Shown piece after piece: positions 33,445 to 43,588 of a stretch of DNA of 64,000 bases; within the stretch, counting starts at the first letter, position 1, and every line of letters begins with the position of its first letter. Under the pieces are notes generated by a model that worked only from the letters and a program-made list of their open reading frames with translations, ran no database searches and was not told where the DNA came from. Position numbers and translations under genes: made by a program. This DNA comes from Acinetobacter sp. WCHAc010034 (GTDB lineage: Bacteria > Pseudomonadota > Gammaproteobacteria > Pseudomonadales > Moraxellaceae): NCBI RefSeq assembly GCF_001696615.3, contig NZ_CP032279.1, forward strand, positions 2,976,001 to 3,040,000, written 5' to 3'.

Positions 33445-34683
33445 TTAAATTGTCTGCTGAAGTTCAAACGCTTGCTTTAAGGCGGAAAGCGCTTTAATGC
33501 GCTTTTCAATCAGCATTTCGCCAATATCCGGCCCCTGAATGTCCGGCGGCAAGTCCTGCGCCTTAATGCTGCGCACCACCTGCATGGCATCCAGCACATA
33601 CTGCGCCTGCGGATATTCGCGGTTTTCCAGCCCTAAGCGGCCGCGCGAGTCGCATTCGCAGGCCTGAATAAACGCCTCAACGCGTTCAGGCCGGCGCAAT
33701 ACATCCAGACGCTGCAGCAGGCGCCACAAGGTGCCCGGCTTTAAGGTCAGCGCCTGATGGCATTTCAGATGCTCTTTGCACACCGCTAAAGCCAGCTGCT
33801 TGGTATGGGTCGGCACGCGCATGCGCTCGCAGACTTCAGTCACCGGCTGCAGGCCGCGTTGCTCATGCATGATATGGCGCGGCAGTTCCTCTTTAGGCGT
33901 CAAAGCCTTGCCGAGGTCGTGCAGCAAAACCGCAAAACGCACATCCAAAGAATAATTGCCCCGGCAGGCCTGCTGCAGCGACATCATGGTGTGAATGCCG
34001 CAGTCAATTTCCGGATGGTACTCCGGGCGCTGCGGCACGCCGTACAGCGCATCCAGTTCCGGGAACAGCACTTTTAAGGCGCCGCAGGCGCGCAGCACTT
34101 CAAAGTATTCATCGGCATGGTCTTCCATCAGCGCGCGCGAAGTTTCTTTCCACACCCGTTCCGGCGTCAGCGCTTCAAGCTCGCCGGATTGCGCCAGCTG
34201 CTTCATCAGCTGCAGCGTTTCATCGGCCACTTTAAAGCCCAGCGCTTTATAGCGGGCGGCGAAGCGGGCAATCCGCAGCACGCGCAGCGGGTCTTCGGCA
34301 AAAGCATCGGAAACGTGGCGCAGCAGGCGCTGCGCCAAATCCTGCTGGCCGCCATAGGGGTCATACAGGGTGCCGTCATCATCCAGCGCCATGGCGTTAA
34401 TGGTCAGGTCGCGGCGGATTAAGTCCTGCTCAAGGGTGACGGAAGCGCCGGTATAGAATTCAAAGCCGTGATAGCCATGCCCTGACTTGCGCTCAGTGCG
34501 CGCAAGCGCATACTCATCCTTGGTTTCTGGGTGCAGGAAAACGGGGAAATCTTTGCCCACAGGCTGAAAGCCCTGCGCAAGCATCTGCTGCGGCGTTGCG
34601 CCGACAACAACATAATCTTTTTCGTGATAGGGGTGCCCGAGCAGCCGATCCCGGACTGCGCCGCCTACTAAATAAACTTGCAT
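33445..34683 (-). CDS. cca: CCA-adding tRNA nucleotidyltransferase (multifunctional, with HD domain)
   Basis: Cca adds or repairs the 3' CCA of tRNAs; the long bacterial form also has an HD phosphohydrolase domain. From ATG 34683 the 412 residues begin with MQVYLVGGAVRDRLLG, then KDYVVVG, the catalytic RDLTINAMALD, and DPLRVLRIARFAARY. The HD domain (about 220-320) contains HTMMSLQQ and VRFAVLLHDLGKALTP, giving the HD pair. An upstream TTG frame extension (to 34716) is not family sequence. The AGAGG ribosome-binding site (34695-34691) lies inside the terminator hairpin of the preceding gene maeB. Confidence 0.94.
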   Translation of the reverse strand: MQVYLVGGAVRDRLLGHPYHEKDYVVVGATPQQMLAQGFQPVGKDFPVFLHPETKDEYALARTERKSGHGYHGFEFYTGASVTLEQDLIRRDLTINAMALDDDGTLYDPYGGQQDLAQRLLRHVSDAFAEDPLRVLRIARFAARYKALGFKVADETLQLMKQLAQSGELEALTPERVWKETSRALMEDHADEYFEVLRACGALKVLFPELDALYGVPQRPEYHPEIDCGIHTMMSLQQACRGNYSLDVRFAVLLHDLGKALTPKEELPRHIMHEQRGLQPVTEVCERMRVPTHTKQLALAVCKEHLKCHQALTLKPGTLWRLLQRLDVLRRPERVEAFIQACECDSRGRLGLENREYPQAQYVLDAMQVVRSIKAQDLPPDIQGPDIGEMLIEKRIKALSALKQAFELQQTI

Positions 34684-34686
34684 GAA

Positions 34687-34731
34687 AAAACCTCTATTCT
34701 TGAAGCCATCATGCAACAGAATAGAGGTTTT
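34687..34731 (-). terminator. Terminator of maeB that contains the cca ribosome-binding site
   Basis: AAAACCTCTATTCT (34687-34700) and its exact complement (34718-34731) form a 14-bp stem with a 17-base loop. On the minus strand it is followed by TTTTTTC, then the cca ATG. The AGAGG site of cca is part of the 3' arm. Confidence 0.85.
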
Positions 34732-34764
34732 CTCAAGTCAGAAAGCGTGATCTAGCGGGCTAAA

Positions 34765-37044
34765 TTACAGCGCTGACTTTTCATTTTCCTGAATCTCGGC
34801 CACTGTTAAAGCGGTCATATTCACTAAACGGCGGGTCGTCGCAGTCGGCGTTAGAATATGCACCGGCTTTGCAGCGCCAAGCAGGATCGGGCCAATCGTC
34901 ACGTTATTGCCTGAAGTGGATTTCAGCAGGTTGAACGAAATGTTGGCTGCATCCAGGTTAGGCATAATCAGCAGGTTTGCAGAACCTTTGAAGCGCGAGT
35001 TCGGGAATGCAAAGTGGCGGATGTTTTCATCCAGCGCTGCATCTGCATGCATTTCACCTTCAACTTCAAGTTCCGGCGCGATTTCTGAAAGAATATCGAA
35101 CACTTTGCGCATTTTCTGCGCGCTTGGATCGTTCTGATCTGAACCGAAGCTGGAGTGGGAAAGCAGGGCAACACGCGGCGTCATGCCGAAGCGGCGCACT
35201 TCTTCCGCAGCTAAAATGGTCATTTCAGCCAGCTGTTCAGCCGTAGGGTTGGTATTGACGTAGGTGTCGGCAATAAACAGGTTGCGGTCTTCAAGCATCA
35301 ATGCATTCAGCGTAAAGAAAGAGTTGTGGCCTTCTTTTTTGCCAATGATGTTTTTAACGAAGTCCAGATGGATATCGTAGCTTGAATATGTGCCGCACAG
35401 CATGCCGTCCGCATGGCCGTGCTTCACCAGCATCGCGGCAATCAGCGTAGAGCGGCGGCGCGCTTCACGGTGCGCATACTCAGGAGTCACCCCATTGCGC
35501 TGCATCAGATTGTAGTAATCATCCGCAAACTTTTCATAATTCGGGTTGTTCTCTTGATCAACGATCTCGATATTTACGCCGTGTTCTAAGCGCAAGCCCA
35601 ATTTTTTGATATTGGCTTCAATGACTGAGGTGCGGCCGACCAGAATCGGCTTAACCAAGTCTTCATCCACTGCAATCTGCACCGCGCGCAGCACGCGCAG
35701 GTCTTCGCCTTCGGCATAAGCGATGCGTTTAGGATCGGCTTTTGCCTGAGCAAAGATCGGCTTCATCATGAGTGCAGAGTTGTAGACAAACTCAGACAGG
35801 CGCTGGCGGTAAACCGAGAAGTCCTGAATTGGGCGTGTCGCAACGCCGGAATCCATGGCTGCCTGCGCAACGGCAGGAGCGATTTCCAGAATCAGGCGCT
35901 GATCCAGCGGGCGTGGGATCAGGTAGTCGCGGCCAAATGAAGCTGATTTTTCGCCATAAGACGCCGCATCTGCTTCAATGTGCGCCATACGCGCAATCGC
36001 ATATACACAGGCGATTTTCATCTCTTCATTGATCGTTGTTGCGCCTACATCCAGCGCGCCGCGGAAAATGTAAGGGAAGCACAGCGCGTTGTTGACCTGG
36101 TTCGGATAGTCTGAACGGCCGGTCGCCATGATCACGTCATCGCGGACTTCGTGCGCATGTTCAGGCAGGATTTCAGGATCAGGGTTAGCAAGCGCAAAGA
36201 TGATTGGATCTTTCGCCATCAGCTTAACCATTTCTTTGGTTAAGATGCCTGCAGCGGATAAGCCAAGGAACATGTCCGCGCCGGCAATTACATCAGCCAG
36301 TTGAGTGCCTTCGATGTCCTGTACATAACGCTTTTTGGATTCGTCCAGGCCTTCACGCTTAGTGGTGAGCAGGCCGCGGGAGTCAGCCACAACGATATTT
36401 TCTTTCTTCGCGCCAATTGCGCAAAGAAGATCTAAACAGGACAGTGCTGCGGCGCCTGCGCCAGAAGCGACAATCTTGATTTCCTCAATTTTTTTGCCGT
36501 TCAGCTGCAAAGCGTTCAGCAGCGCTGAGCCGACAATGATAGAAGTGCCGTGCTGGTCGTCATGGAATACTGGAATATTCATGCGTTCACGCAGCTTCTG
36601 CTCGATGTAGAAGCATTCCGGCGCTTTGATGTCTTCCAGGTTGATGCCGCCGAATGTCGGCTCTAGGGCAGCCACGATGTCGACAATTTTGTCAGGATCA
36701 TTTTCTGCAATTTCGATGTCAAATACGTCAACGCCGGCGAATTTCTTGAACAGGACGCCTTTGCCTTCCATCACTGGCTTGGAAGCCAGCGGGCCGATAT
36801 TGCCCAAGCCCAGCACGGCTGTACCGTTGGTAATTACAGCGACCAGATTGCCGCGGGCGGTATACAGCGCAGCTTTTGAAGGGTCGCGCTCAATCTCTAA
36901 ACAAGGTGCTGCTACGCCAGGAGAATAAGCCAGCGCTAAGTCACGTTGGTTGACCAGCTGCTTGCTTGGAGTAACGCTGATTTTCCCTGGGGTTGGGAAT
37001 TCGTGATAATACAATGCCTGCTGTTTTAAAGATTGATCTTCCAT
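34765..37044 (-). CDS. maeB: NADP-dependent malic enzyme MaeB with a phosphotransacetylase-like domain
   Basis: MaeB decarboxylates malate to pyruvate with NADPH formation, feeding acetyl-CoA supply during growth on C4 acids. The 759 residues are the long bifunctional-looking form. The N-terminal malic domain (about 15-155) has [17 protein letters not shown] and [24 protein letters not shown]. The NAD-binding domain (about 165-400) has [16 protein letters not shown] and [16 protein letters not shown]-terminal phosphotransacetylase-related domain (about 430-750) probably serves acetyl-CoA sensing. It is separated from cca by a strong hairpin. The upstream ~145 bases should hold its promoter. 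Confidence 0.93.
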   Translation of the reverse strand: MEDQSLKQQALYYHEFPTPGKISVTPSKQLVNQRDLALAYSPGVAAPCLEIERDPSKAALYTARGNLVAVITNGTAVLGLGNIGPLASKPVMEGKGVLFKKFAGVDVFDIEIAENDPDKIVDIVAALEPTFGGINLEDIKAPECFYIEQKLRERMNIPVFHDDQHGTSIIVGSALLNALQLNGKKIEEIKIVASGAGAAALSCLDLLCAIGAKKENIVVADSRGLLTTKREGLDESKKRYVQDIEGTQLADVIAGADMFLGLSAAGILTKEMVKLMAKDPIIFALANPDPEILPEHAHEVRDDVIMATGRSDYPNQVNNALCFPYIFRGALDVGATTINEEMKIACVYAIARMAHIEADAASYGEKSASFGRDYLIPRPLDQRLILEIAPAVAQAAMDSGVATRPIQDFSVYRQRLSEFVYNSALMMKPIFAQAKADPKRIAYAEGEDLRVLRAVQIAVDEDLVKPILVGRTSVIEANIKKLGLRLEHGVNIEIVDQENNPNYEKFADDYYNLMQRNGVTPEYAHREARRRSTLIAAMLVKHGHADGMLCGTYSSYDIHLDFVKNIIGKKEGHNSFFTLNALMLEDRNLFIADTYVNTNPTAEQLAEMTILAAEEVRRFGMTPRVALLSHSSFGSDQNDPSAQKMRKVFDILSEIAPELEVEGEMHADAALDENIRHFAFPNSRFKGSANLLIMPNLDAANISFNLLKSTSGNNVTIGPILLGAAKPVHILTPTATTRRLVNMTALTVAEIQENEKSAL

Positions 37045-37188
37045 CTGTATCTCGATTGTTTTGAGTGGCCCAAGAATGCGGGTAGAGTTGCTTAAATAAG
37101 CTCGAATATATCACTTGTTAGGCGCTTCGCCCAGTCGCTAAAGTGCCTTTTTCCAACAAACTTGGCGCTGGCGCGCCTTTAGTTATAT

Positions 37189-40062
37189 TCAGCATGTATA
37201 AATTGGCATGCGGGCATTTTGGGTTAAGTATTCTGTGGCTTCGGCTTCGGGCAGCGGTTTGGAAAACAGGTAGCCCTGCGCGATGTCGCAGTCGAGGCCG
37301 TGCAGGTACTGCAGCTGCTGCTCAGTCTCAATGCCTTCCGCCACCACCGTCATGCCCATGGCCTTGCCCATAGCAATCATCGCGCTGACAATCGCTTCCT
37401 GCTTGTTCTGGCCGATCTTGGACACGAAGCTGCGGTCAATTTTCAGTATATCAATTGGAAAATCAGCCAGATAAGAAAGGGAAGAGTAGCCTGTTCCAAA
37501 GTCATCCAGCGAAATGTTGATGCGGCGGCTTTTAATTTCATGCAGCAGGTTTTTAATGCTCTCTGAATTTTCAATTAACGACGATTCGGTAATTTCCAGT
37601 TCAAGGCTGGCGCCGGAAATGCCGCTGGCTGCGATGGCCTCATCCAGATCGGCCAGCAGCTGGCCGCGCCTCAGCTGCTGCGCCACAATGTTGACTGAGA
37701 CACAAATGTTATTAAAGCCCATCGCATTCCAGCAGCGGATTTGCCTGGCTGTTTGCTGAATAACAATGCGCCCGATGTCTGAAATCAGGCTGGTCTGCTC
37801 CGCCTGCGGAATAAACAGGCTGGGCGGAATAATGCCTTTGCTTGGGTGATTCCAGCGCACAAGGGCTTCAAAGCCGTAAATATTCTTGTCTCTGAAATTG
37901 ATTTTCGGCTGATAGTAAACCACCAGCTCGTCGCGCTGCAGGGCCTTGCGCAGGTCCCTTTCCAGAAAAATGCCTTTTTCCAGCAGCGCGGCATTTTTAT
38001 TGGAATAATAGCGCGTGGCGTTGCCGCCGAGGTTCTTGGCTTCAGACAGCGCCTGCTCAGCGCAGTTGTTCAGGTAATCCAGCTGGCGGCCATGCTCCGG
38101 ATAGAAAGCCACGCCCATGGACAGGGTGATTAAATGATCCTGCCCCATGATATTGAAAGGCAGGCTGAAGGCCTTGGCAATGCGCTCGCAGTGCTCGATT
38201 ACGGACGGACGGATATGCGAAATTTCATAGACAATCGCAAAATCATCGCCGTTTAAATGCGCGACAAACAGGGCTTCGGCATTGGTCAGGCGCAGGCGCT
38301 GCGCGACCTGGCGCAGCAGCTCATCGCCGCCGTTATTGCTGAGGTATTCATTCAGCGGGCGGAATCTGTCGATATTCAGGCGGATGACCGCCAGCTGCTT
38401 GATGGAGTCCTGCTGCGAAACCAGATACTGATGCAGCTGGTAATTGTAGTAAAAGCGGTTAGGCAGGTCGGTTAGGGTGTCGTAATTTTCCAGATAGGAC
38501 AGGCGCTGCTCCTGCAGCTTGCGCTCGGTTAAGTCGGAGACAATGCCGATATAGTGGGTCACGCGGTCCTGATCATCGGTAATGGCATTTATGTGCATCC
38601 AGATGGTCAGCTCTTTGCCCGACAGGAATTTTTCATGCACTTCGCCGTCAAATTCGCGGATTTTCAGCACCTGCTTCAGAATGGTCGAATGCATGCTGCG
38701 CTGCTGCGATTTATAGTTGGCGGTGATGTCAAATAAGTGTTTGCCGACAATCTGGCCGCGGCTGAAGCCAGTCAGCTGTTCATAAAACGGATTGACGTCA
38801 ATATAGCAAAGCGCTTCATCCAGAATGAAAATGCCTTCAGCGGCCTGCTGCAGCACGCTGGCAGCCAGCTTCAGCCGTTCCTGAGAGGTGCGTTCCTGCT
38901 GAATGTCGCGCCGGATGCCGACCATGCGCACAGGCTTGCCGCTGGCCGGGTCGCGGGCGATGACCCGGCCGATGTCGTGCACCCAGCACCATTTGCCGGC
39001 TGCGCTGTTCTGCACGCGGTAGGTCGCTTCATAGCGGTCGCTCTGGCTGCGCAGATGCTGCTTCATGGCATCCTTGAAATGGCTGATGTCATCCGGGTGA
39101 ATCACATGCTGCAGCTGGTGGCGGTGCTCTGTGGAGCCGCGCAGCGTTTTTTCCTGGCTGTGGCTGGTGATCGAGATCTTGCGGTCTTTAATATTCCAGT
39201 CCCAATGGCGCAGGCCGGCAATTTCATGCGCCAAGACCAGATTCTGCTGATGCTCTTCCAGGTCTTTGTTCATTTGCGCAATGTCAAAGGTTCTTTCTTT
39301 CACCTTCTGCTCAAGCAGCTGGTTGTTCAGCTGCAGCTGCAGCTTGATATCTTTGGAATGGCTGATTTCATTCTGCAGTTGCTTGCACAGCTCATCTGTC
39401 CAGGCCGCGTGCTGTTCAGCGGCTTTCACCAGCAGGCTGTTTTCTGCAGAAAGGGTGGAGATGCGGCGGTGGATCCGGTAAGAAGTTGCGGCGCAAAGCA
39501 GAATCACAATCAAGGCAAAATTGATGGTCAGGCTGAATAAATGATTGGTTTGGCTGCTGAAAATAAACTGCGAGACTAAATAGGGAATGACCGACGGCAA
39601 AAAGGCCAGGCAAAAATAATTCAGCTTCTGGGTTAAATAGGTCAAGCCAAAGGTCTGCGTCACGATCAGCAGCAGCGCGGACAGGGTCAGCGCTTGAATT
39701 TCTGCAAAGCTTGGATTGATGGAGGGCAGGTAATAATAAATGATGGAAATGCCGCCGGCGATCAGCGCGCCGATGCTCAGGCACTGGAACTGTAGCCAGC
39801 GGTGGGCCTGCTTTAAATCATACTGTTTCGGCTTGAAGTATACCGTGCTGATCAGCCAGCAGAAACTGGCGAACAGTTCGGTGATGATGAACCAGAGGTT
39901 GAAATACAGCGCTGACGCGCCGAAATAAATTTGGTATATACAAAAAATATACAGACAAACAATCAAAATGCTGACCAAGAAATAGCGGCTTAGGCGAAGC
40001 GTGTTCGCTATCTGCGCAGTATGGTTGTACTGCCGAATATAGTCATATTGATCATTTTCCAT
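37189..40062 (-). CDS. Membrane PAS-GGDEF-EAL protein, predicted c-di-GMP phosphodiesterase
   Basis: This about 957-residue signalling protein starts at ATG 40062 (a TTG one codon earlier opens the frame). Five to six N-terminal membrane helices (about 25-205) form the sensor. A coiled coil (about 215-275) and two PAS domains with PAC (about 280-390 and 400-520) follow. The GGDEF domain is at about 525-690 and the EAL domain at about 705-945. The GGDEF signature is degenerate (NGDDF at about 604-608), so cyclase activity is doubtful. The EAL motif (732-734, GFEALVRW) and DDFGTGYSSLSYL are intact, so cyclic di-GMP breakdown is likely. It would link an unknown signal to motility or biofilm. Confidence 0.9.
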   Translation of the reverse strand: MENDQYDYIRQYNHTAQIANTLRLSRYFLVSILIVCLYIFCIYQIYFGASALYFNLWFIITELFASFCWLISTVYFKPKQYDLKQAHRWLQFQCLSIGALIAGGISIIYYYLPSINPSFAEIQALTLSALLLIVTQTFGLTYLTQKLNYFCLAFLPSVIPYLVSQFIFSSQTNHLFSLTINFALIVILLCAATSYRIHRRISTLSAENSLLVKAAEQHAAWTDELCKQLQNEISHSKDIKLQLQLNNQLLEQKVKERTFDIAQMNKDLEEHQQNLVLAHEIAGLRHWDWNIKDRKISITSHSQEKTLRGSTEHRHQLQHVIHPDDISHFKDAMKQHLRSQSDRYEATYRVQNSAAGKWCWVHDIGRVIARDPASGKPVRMVGIRRDIQQERTSQERLKLAASVLQQAAEGIFILDEALCYIDVNPFYEQLTGFSRGQIVGKHLFDITANYKSQQRSMHSTILKQVLKIREFDGEVHEKFLSGKELTIWMHINAITDDQDRVTHYIGIVSDLTERKLQEQRLSYLENYDTLTDLPNRFYYNYQLHQYLVSQQDSIKQLAVIRLNIDRFRPLNEYLSNNGGDELLRQVAQRLRLTNAEALFVAHLNGDDFAIVYEISHIRPSVIEHCERIAKAFSLPFNIMGQDHLITLSMGVAFYPEHGRQLDYLNNCAEQALSEAKNLGGNATRYYSNKNAALLEKGIFLERDLRKALQRDELVVYYQPKINFRDKNIYGFEALVRWNHPSKGIIPPSLFIPQAEQTSLISDIGRIVIQQTARQIRCWNAMGFNNICVSVNIVAQQLRRGQLLADLDEAIAASGISGASLELEITESSLIENSESIKNLLHEIKSRRINISLDDFGTGYSSLSYLADFPIDILKIDRSFVSKIGQNKQEAIVSAMIAMGKAMGMTVVAEGIETEQQLQYLHGLDCDIAQGYLFSKPLPEAEATEYLTQNARMPIYTC

Positions 40063-40251
40063 CAATATAAGTGCCTTATTTATAAAGTATATTAATCGAA
40101 TTTTCTGCTTTTACTGAAGCTTCTATCCTTATTGGCTCAAACGATATTTTTTAATCATTCAATTGCGCGCTTATGGTTACAGCGCTAAGGTTAATAACCT
40201 TATGCATAAAAATCAATCTGCTCATATACAAAAGTATAAAATTCAGATGAA

Positions 40252-40968
40252 CTAGCGCGCGAGGCTGTAATTCAGAATGGACAGCGCGACCACTGGTGCA
40301 GTTTCTGTGCGCAGGACGCGCGATCCGATGCACCAGCTTTTAAACCCAGCCTGATTTGCCTGCTGAATTTCCGCTTCGCTTAAGCCGCCTTCAGGGCCAA
40401 TCAGCAGCGCAATATTTTTAGACGCGCCTGACAGCACATCCGTTTCATCTTTATTTGGCGCCAGTACCAGTTTAGTTGCAGGCAGCTGTGATGCAAGCCA
40501 TTTCTCTAAACTGAGTGGTGCTTGAATTTTCGGTACAAGGTTCATACCGCACTGTTCGCAGGCCGCAATGGCAATGCCTTGCCAGTGATCAATTTTTTTC
40601 TGATCGCGGTCATACTTGAGGCGCATTTCGCAGCGTTCGGAGGTCAGCAGCTGGATTTCTGCAACCCCCAGTTCCACCGCTTTCTGAATGGCGTAATCCA
40701 TGCGGTCGCCCTTGCTCATGACTTGGCCCAGCAATGCGGAGAATGCCGGCGTGCGGTTGTCCGGATTGAAAGAAAGGATGCGGACTGTGGCGGATTTTTT
40801 GGAAACTTCAGCCAGTTCAGCTTCATATTCGCCGCCTTGCCCATTGAACAGGGTGGCTTTTTCGCCCGCTTGAGCGCGCAAGACTTTAATCCAATGATGA
40901 AATACCGTTTCAGTCAGTTCAACCGTGGTTTCAGCAGCTAAATCAGTTTCAATATAAAAACGCGGCAT
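40252..40968 (-). CDS. rsmE: 16S rRNA m3U1498 methyltransferase RsmE
   Basis: RsmE methylates N3 of U1498 in the decoding region of 16S rRNA. The 238 residues have an N-terminal PUA-like domain (about 1-70, with HHWIKVLRAQAGEKATLFNGQGGEYEAEL). A SPOUT fold follows with the trefoil-knot motifs LLIGPEGGLSEAEIQQANQAGFKSWCIGSRVLRTETAPVVALSILNY at the C-terminus. These bind SAM and are diagnostic. It lies 30 bases downstream of metF on the same strand and may share its transcript. Confidence 0.95.
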   Translation of the reverse strand: MPRFYIETDLAAETTVELTETVFHHWIKVLRAQAGEKATLFNGQGGEYEAELAEVSKKSATVRILSFNPDNRTPAFSALLGQVMSKGDRMDYAIQKAVELGVAEIQLLTSERCEMRLKYDRDQKKIDHWQGIAIAACEQCGMNLVPKIQAPLSLEKWLASQLPATKLVLAPNKDETDVLSGASKNIALLIGPEGGLSEAEIQQANQAGFKSWCIGSRVLRTETAPVVALSILNYSLAR

Positions 40969-40999
40969 TAAAGTCTTGCTCTCAAAGTAGGCGGAATAA

Positions 41000-41836
41000 T
41001 TAGGCTAAACCGAGGTCCAGCACAAGCTGGCGTGTAGGGTCAGTGGTGTTCATGGTGTAGAAATGCAGGCTTGGCGCGCCGCCGGCAATCAGGCGTTCGC
41101 ACAGTTTCGCAATCACTTCGTGGCCGAAGGCCTTAATGCTTGCGGTGTCATCGCCATAGGCCGCCAGCTGCTTGCGGATCCAGCGCGGAATTTCTGCGCC
41201 TGTGCCATCTGCAAAGCGGATTAAATTGCTGGCATTGGTGATTGGCATAATGCCCGGCGCAACAGGAATGTTCACGCCTTCTTTCTGAATGCGATCTATA
41301 AAGTAGAAGTAGGCATCCGGATTAAAGAAAAACTGCGTCAGCGCCGCATTGGCGCCCGCATTGGCTTTGTCACAAAAACGCTGAATGTCCAGGTCAAAGC
41401 TTTCTGCCTGAGGGTGCATTTCAGGATAGGCTGCCACTTCAATTTTGAAATGATCGCCTGAATGCTCGCGGATAAAGCGCACCAAATCAGTTGCATAAGG
41501 CAATTCGCCTAGGCCGACTTGGCCGGATGGCAAATCGCCGCGCAGCGCCACAATGCGGTCAATGCCTTGCGCCTTATAGATATCCAGCAGTTCGGCAATG
41601 CGCGCTTTGTCATCGCCAATGCAGGATAGGTGAGGGGCAACAGGCGTGCCTTTGCCGTTGAAGTCTGCAATTGCGGCTAAAGTGCGCTCGCGGGTTGAAC
41701 CGCCTGCGCCATAGGTAATAGAGAAGAATTCAGGGTTCAGCAGCTGAAGTTCTTGGTGTACTGTTTTGAGTTTTTCTGCGCCGGCATCTGTTTTAGTTGG
41801 AAAGAACTCAAAAGAAATTGGAATATGCTTAGACAT
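41000..41836 (-). CDS. metF: Methylenetetrahydrofolate reductase MetF
   Basis: MetF reduces 5,10-methylene-THF to 5-methyl-THF with FAD and NADH, supplying the methyl group for methionine synthesis. The 278 residues form a TIM barrel. Visible motifs are ISFEFFPTKTDAGAEKL at the start, SITYGAGGSTRERTLA, RIVALRGDLPSGQ, FKIEVAAYPEMHPQAES and APGIMPITNASNLIRF. It lies downstream of ahcY on the same strand; the 200-base spacer holds palindromic repeats. The riboswitch ahead of ahcY may control it by readthrough, an arrangement known for ahcY-metF operons in other proteobacteria. Confidence 0.95.
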   Translation of the reverse strand: MSKHIPISFEFFPTKTDAGAEKLKTVHQELQLLNPEFFSITYGAGGSTRERTLAAIADFNGKGTPVAPHLSCIGDDKARIAELLDIYKAQGIDRIVALRGDLPSGQVGLGELPYATDLVRFIREHSGDHFKIEVAAYPEMHPQAESFDLDIQRFCDKANAGANAALTQFFFNPDAYFYFIDRIQKEGVNIPVAPGIMPITNASNLIRFADGTGAEIPRWIRKQLAAYGDDTASIKAFGHEVIAKLCERLIAGGAPSLHFYTMNTTDPTRQLVLDLGLA

Positions 41837-41883
41837 TTTTTAAATCCTTTTTTATAAATACTTGTATTTATACCTCTCCCTAG

Positions 41884-41904
41884 CCCTCTCCTGAAAGGAG
41901 AGGG
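41884..41904. repeat. Inverted repeat of the CCCTCTCC family
   Basis: CCCTCTCCT-GAA-AGGAGAGGG forms a 9-bp stem in the metF-ahcY spacer. Similar CCCTCTCC/GGAGAGGA sequence occurs inside the element at 46214-46542. Confidence 0.6.
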
Positions 41905-41990
41905 AAATTCATTACTGAATTACGCAGGGTTGAAACCAAATTTATTCAAAGGATGATATTGAATCTTCGGGATGAATAAGCTTGGCGGTC

Positions 41991-42026
41991 ACCCTCTCTT
42001 GCGCCATATATGGCGCAAGAGAGGGT
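41991..42026. repeat. 36-bp perfect palindrome in the ahcY-metF spacer
   Basis: The sequence ACCCTCTCTTGCGCCATA followed by its exact complement makes a 36-base palindrome with no loop. It starts 9 bases past the ahcY stop (42035, minus strand). Its inner 20 bases from 42003 recur exactly at 46401-46420. It may act as an RNA hairpin between ahcY and metF. Confidence 0.8.
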
Positions 42027-42034
42027 ATTAAAAC

Positions 42035-43417
42035 TTAGTATTTATAAGCATCCGATTTAAACGGGCCTTCAACTGCAACGCCCAGATAGTCAGCCTGCTC
42101 TTGAGTCAGCTGAGTCAGCACGCCGCCGAAACCGGCAACCATGGCTGCTGCAACTTCTTCATCCAGTTTCTTAGGAAGCAGTTCTACGCGGATTGCAGCC
42201 TGTTTTTGATCTTCAGCAAGATCCGCAAATTTTTCAGCGAACAAGTGCATTTGACCCAATACCTGGTTGGCGAAAGAACCGTCCATCACGCGTGAAGGGT
42301 GGCCAGTCGCGTTGCCAAGGTTCACCAGGCGGCCTTCAGAAAGCAGGATTAAGTAATCGCTGTCATTTTCTGAACGGTAAACTTGGTGCACTTGCGGCTT
42401 CACTTCAACCCACTTGTAGCCGCGCAGGTAGTTGGTGTCGATTTCAGTGTCAAAGTGGCCGATGTTGCACACTACTGCACCTGCTTTCAAGGTATCTAGC
42501 ATAGCAGAGTCACATACGTGGTAGTTGCCTGTAGTCGTCACGATCAGGTCAGTATTTTGCAGAAGCTCAGCATTGACGTCTTCTTTCTTGCCGGTTTGCA
42601 CGCCATTTTTGTATGGAGATACAACTTCGTAGCCGTCCATGCAGGCCTGCATTGCGCAGATTGGATCAACTTCAGTAACGCGTACAATCATGCCTTCCTG
42701 ACGCAGCGACTGCGCAGAACCTTTGCCTACGTCGCCGTAGCCGATTACCAGCGCGCGGCGGCCAGATAAAAGCATATCTGTACCGCGCTTGATTGCGTCG
42801 TTCAGTGAGTGGCGGCAGCCGTATTTGTTGTCATTTTTAGATTTGGTTACTGAGTCGTTGACGTTGATTGCCGGAACTTTCAGTGAACCGTCTTTCCACA
42901 TTTCCAGCAGGCGCTGCACGCCTGTTGTGGTTTCTTCGGTAATGCCGTGGATTTTCGCCAATACATTTGGGTATTTTTCGTGGACCAGCGAAGTTAAGTC
43001 GCCGCCGTCATCCAGAATCATGTTGGCATCCCAAGGCTTGCCATTTACATTGATCTGCTGTTCAAGGCACCACATGTATTCTTCTTCAGTTTCGCCTTTC
43101 CAAGCGAAAACAGCAACGCCGGAAGCAGCGATGGCAGCTGCAGCGTGGTCTTGAGTAGAGAAGATGTTGCAAGATGTCCAGCGGACTTCTGCGCCCAATT
43201 CAACCAGCGTTTCAATTAAAACGGCAGTTTGAATGGTCATGTGGATGCAGCCGAGGATTTTCGCGCCAGCCAGCGGTTTAGCCGCAGCATAGCGTTTGCG
43301 CAGGCCCATCAGCGCCGGCATTTCCGCTTCGGCAAGTTTGATTTCTTTACGGCCGTAGTCAGCAAGTGAAATATCGGCAACTTTGTAATCTGTAAATGAA
43401 GCATTAACCGCGTTCAT
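42035..43417 (-). CDS. ahcY: Adenosylhomocysteinase AhcY
   Basis: AhcY hydrolyses S-adenosylhomocysteine to adenosine and homocysteine, removing the product inhibitor of methyltransferases. The 460 residues show [42 protein letters not shown], the NAD-binding motif [21 protein letters not shown], and the terminal KSDAYKY typical of the long bacterial type. ATG 43417 follows a GGAGA site by six bases; GTG 43420 would be too close. A clear SAH-responsive riboswitch and a consensus-like promoter precede it. Codon choice is that of a well-expressed gene. Products feed the methionine cycle together with metF downstream. Confidence 0.96.
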   Translation of the reverse strand: MNAVNASFTDYKVADISLADYGRKEIKLAEAEMPALMGLRKRYAAAKPLAGAKILGCIHMTIQTAVLIETLVELGAEVRWTSCNIFSTQDHAAAAIAASGVAVFAWKGETEEEYMWCLEQQINVNGKPWDANMILDDGGDLTSLVHEKYPNVLAKIHGITEETTTGVQRLLEMWKDGSLKVPAINVNDSVTKSKNDNKYGCRHSLNDAIKRGTDMLLSGRRALVIGYGDVGKGSAQSLRQEGMIVRVTEVDPICAMQACMDGYEVVSPYKNGVQTGKKEDVNAELLQNTDLIVTTTGNYHVCDSAMLDTLKAGAVVCNIGHFDTEIDTNYLRGYKWVEVKPQVHQVYRSENDSDYLILLSEGRLVNLGNATGHPSRVMDGSFANQVLGQMHLFAEKFADLAEDQKQAAIRVELLPKKLDEEVAAAMVAGFGGVLTQLTQEQADYLGVAVEGPFKSDAYKY

Positions 43418-43451
43418 CACGATCTCCTAATATAAAAAATTGATCATTCAG

Positions 43452-43582
43452 TTCGCGGATGCCGTTGTTGATCAAAACCTGTATTGCACAGAAGCTTTGA
43501 CCGAATCGTCGAGCCTAGCGATCTTACATTGCTGTTTTTTGAAAAATCAGCCTGTAAGAAAGTCGCAGCATCCCTCGACTAG
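43452..43582 (-). ncRNA. SAH riboswitch (S-adenosylhomocysteine-sensing) leading ahcY
   Basis: On the minus strand the leader has the conserved strings of the SAH riboswitch in order. These are GTCGAGGGATGCTGCGAC (43579-43562), TAGGCTCGAC, and AACGGCATCC near the 3' end (about 43466-43457). P1 pairs TCGAG with CTCGA. GGATGC pairs with GCATCC to close the 3' helix, and GCGA pairs with TCGC around an extended hairpin (CTTACA/TGTAAG). TGCGAC, AGGCTCG and AACGGC are the family's near-invariant positions. Its place directly upstream of ahcY confirms the call. Higher SAH is expected to raise ahcY expression. Confidence 0.9.
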
Positions 43583-43588
43583 CGGAGT

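Noticed and set aside
38737..39540. 267-codon plus-strand frame antisense to the PAS-GGDEF-EAL gene
   Set aside because: The sense gene has clear domains throughout. The antisense frame is low-complexity and family-free.
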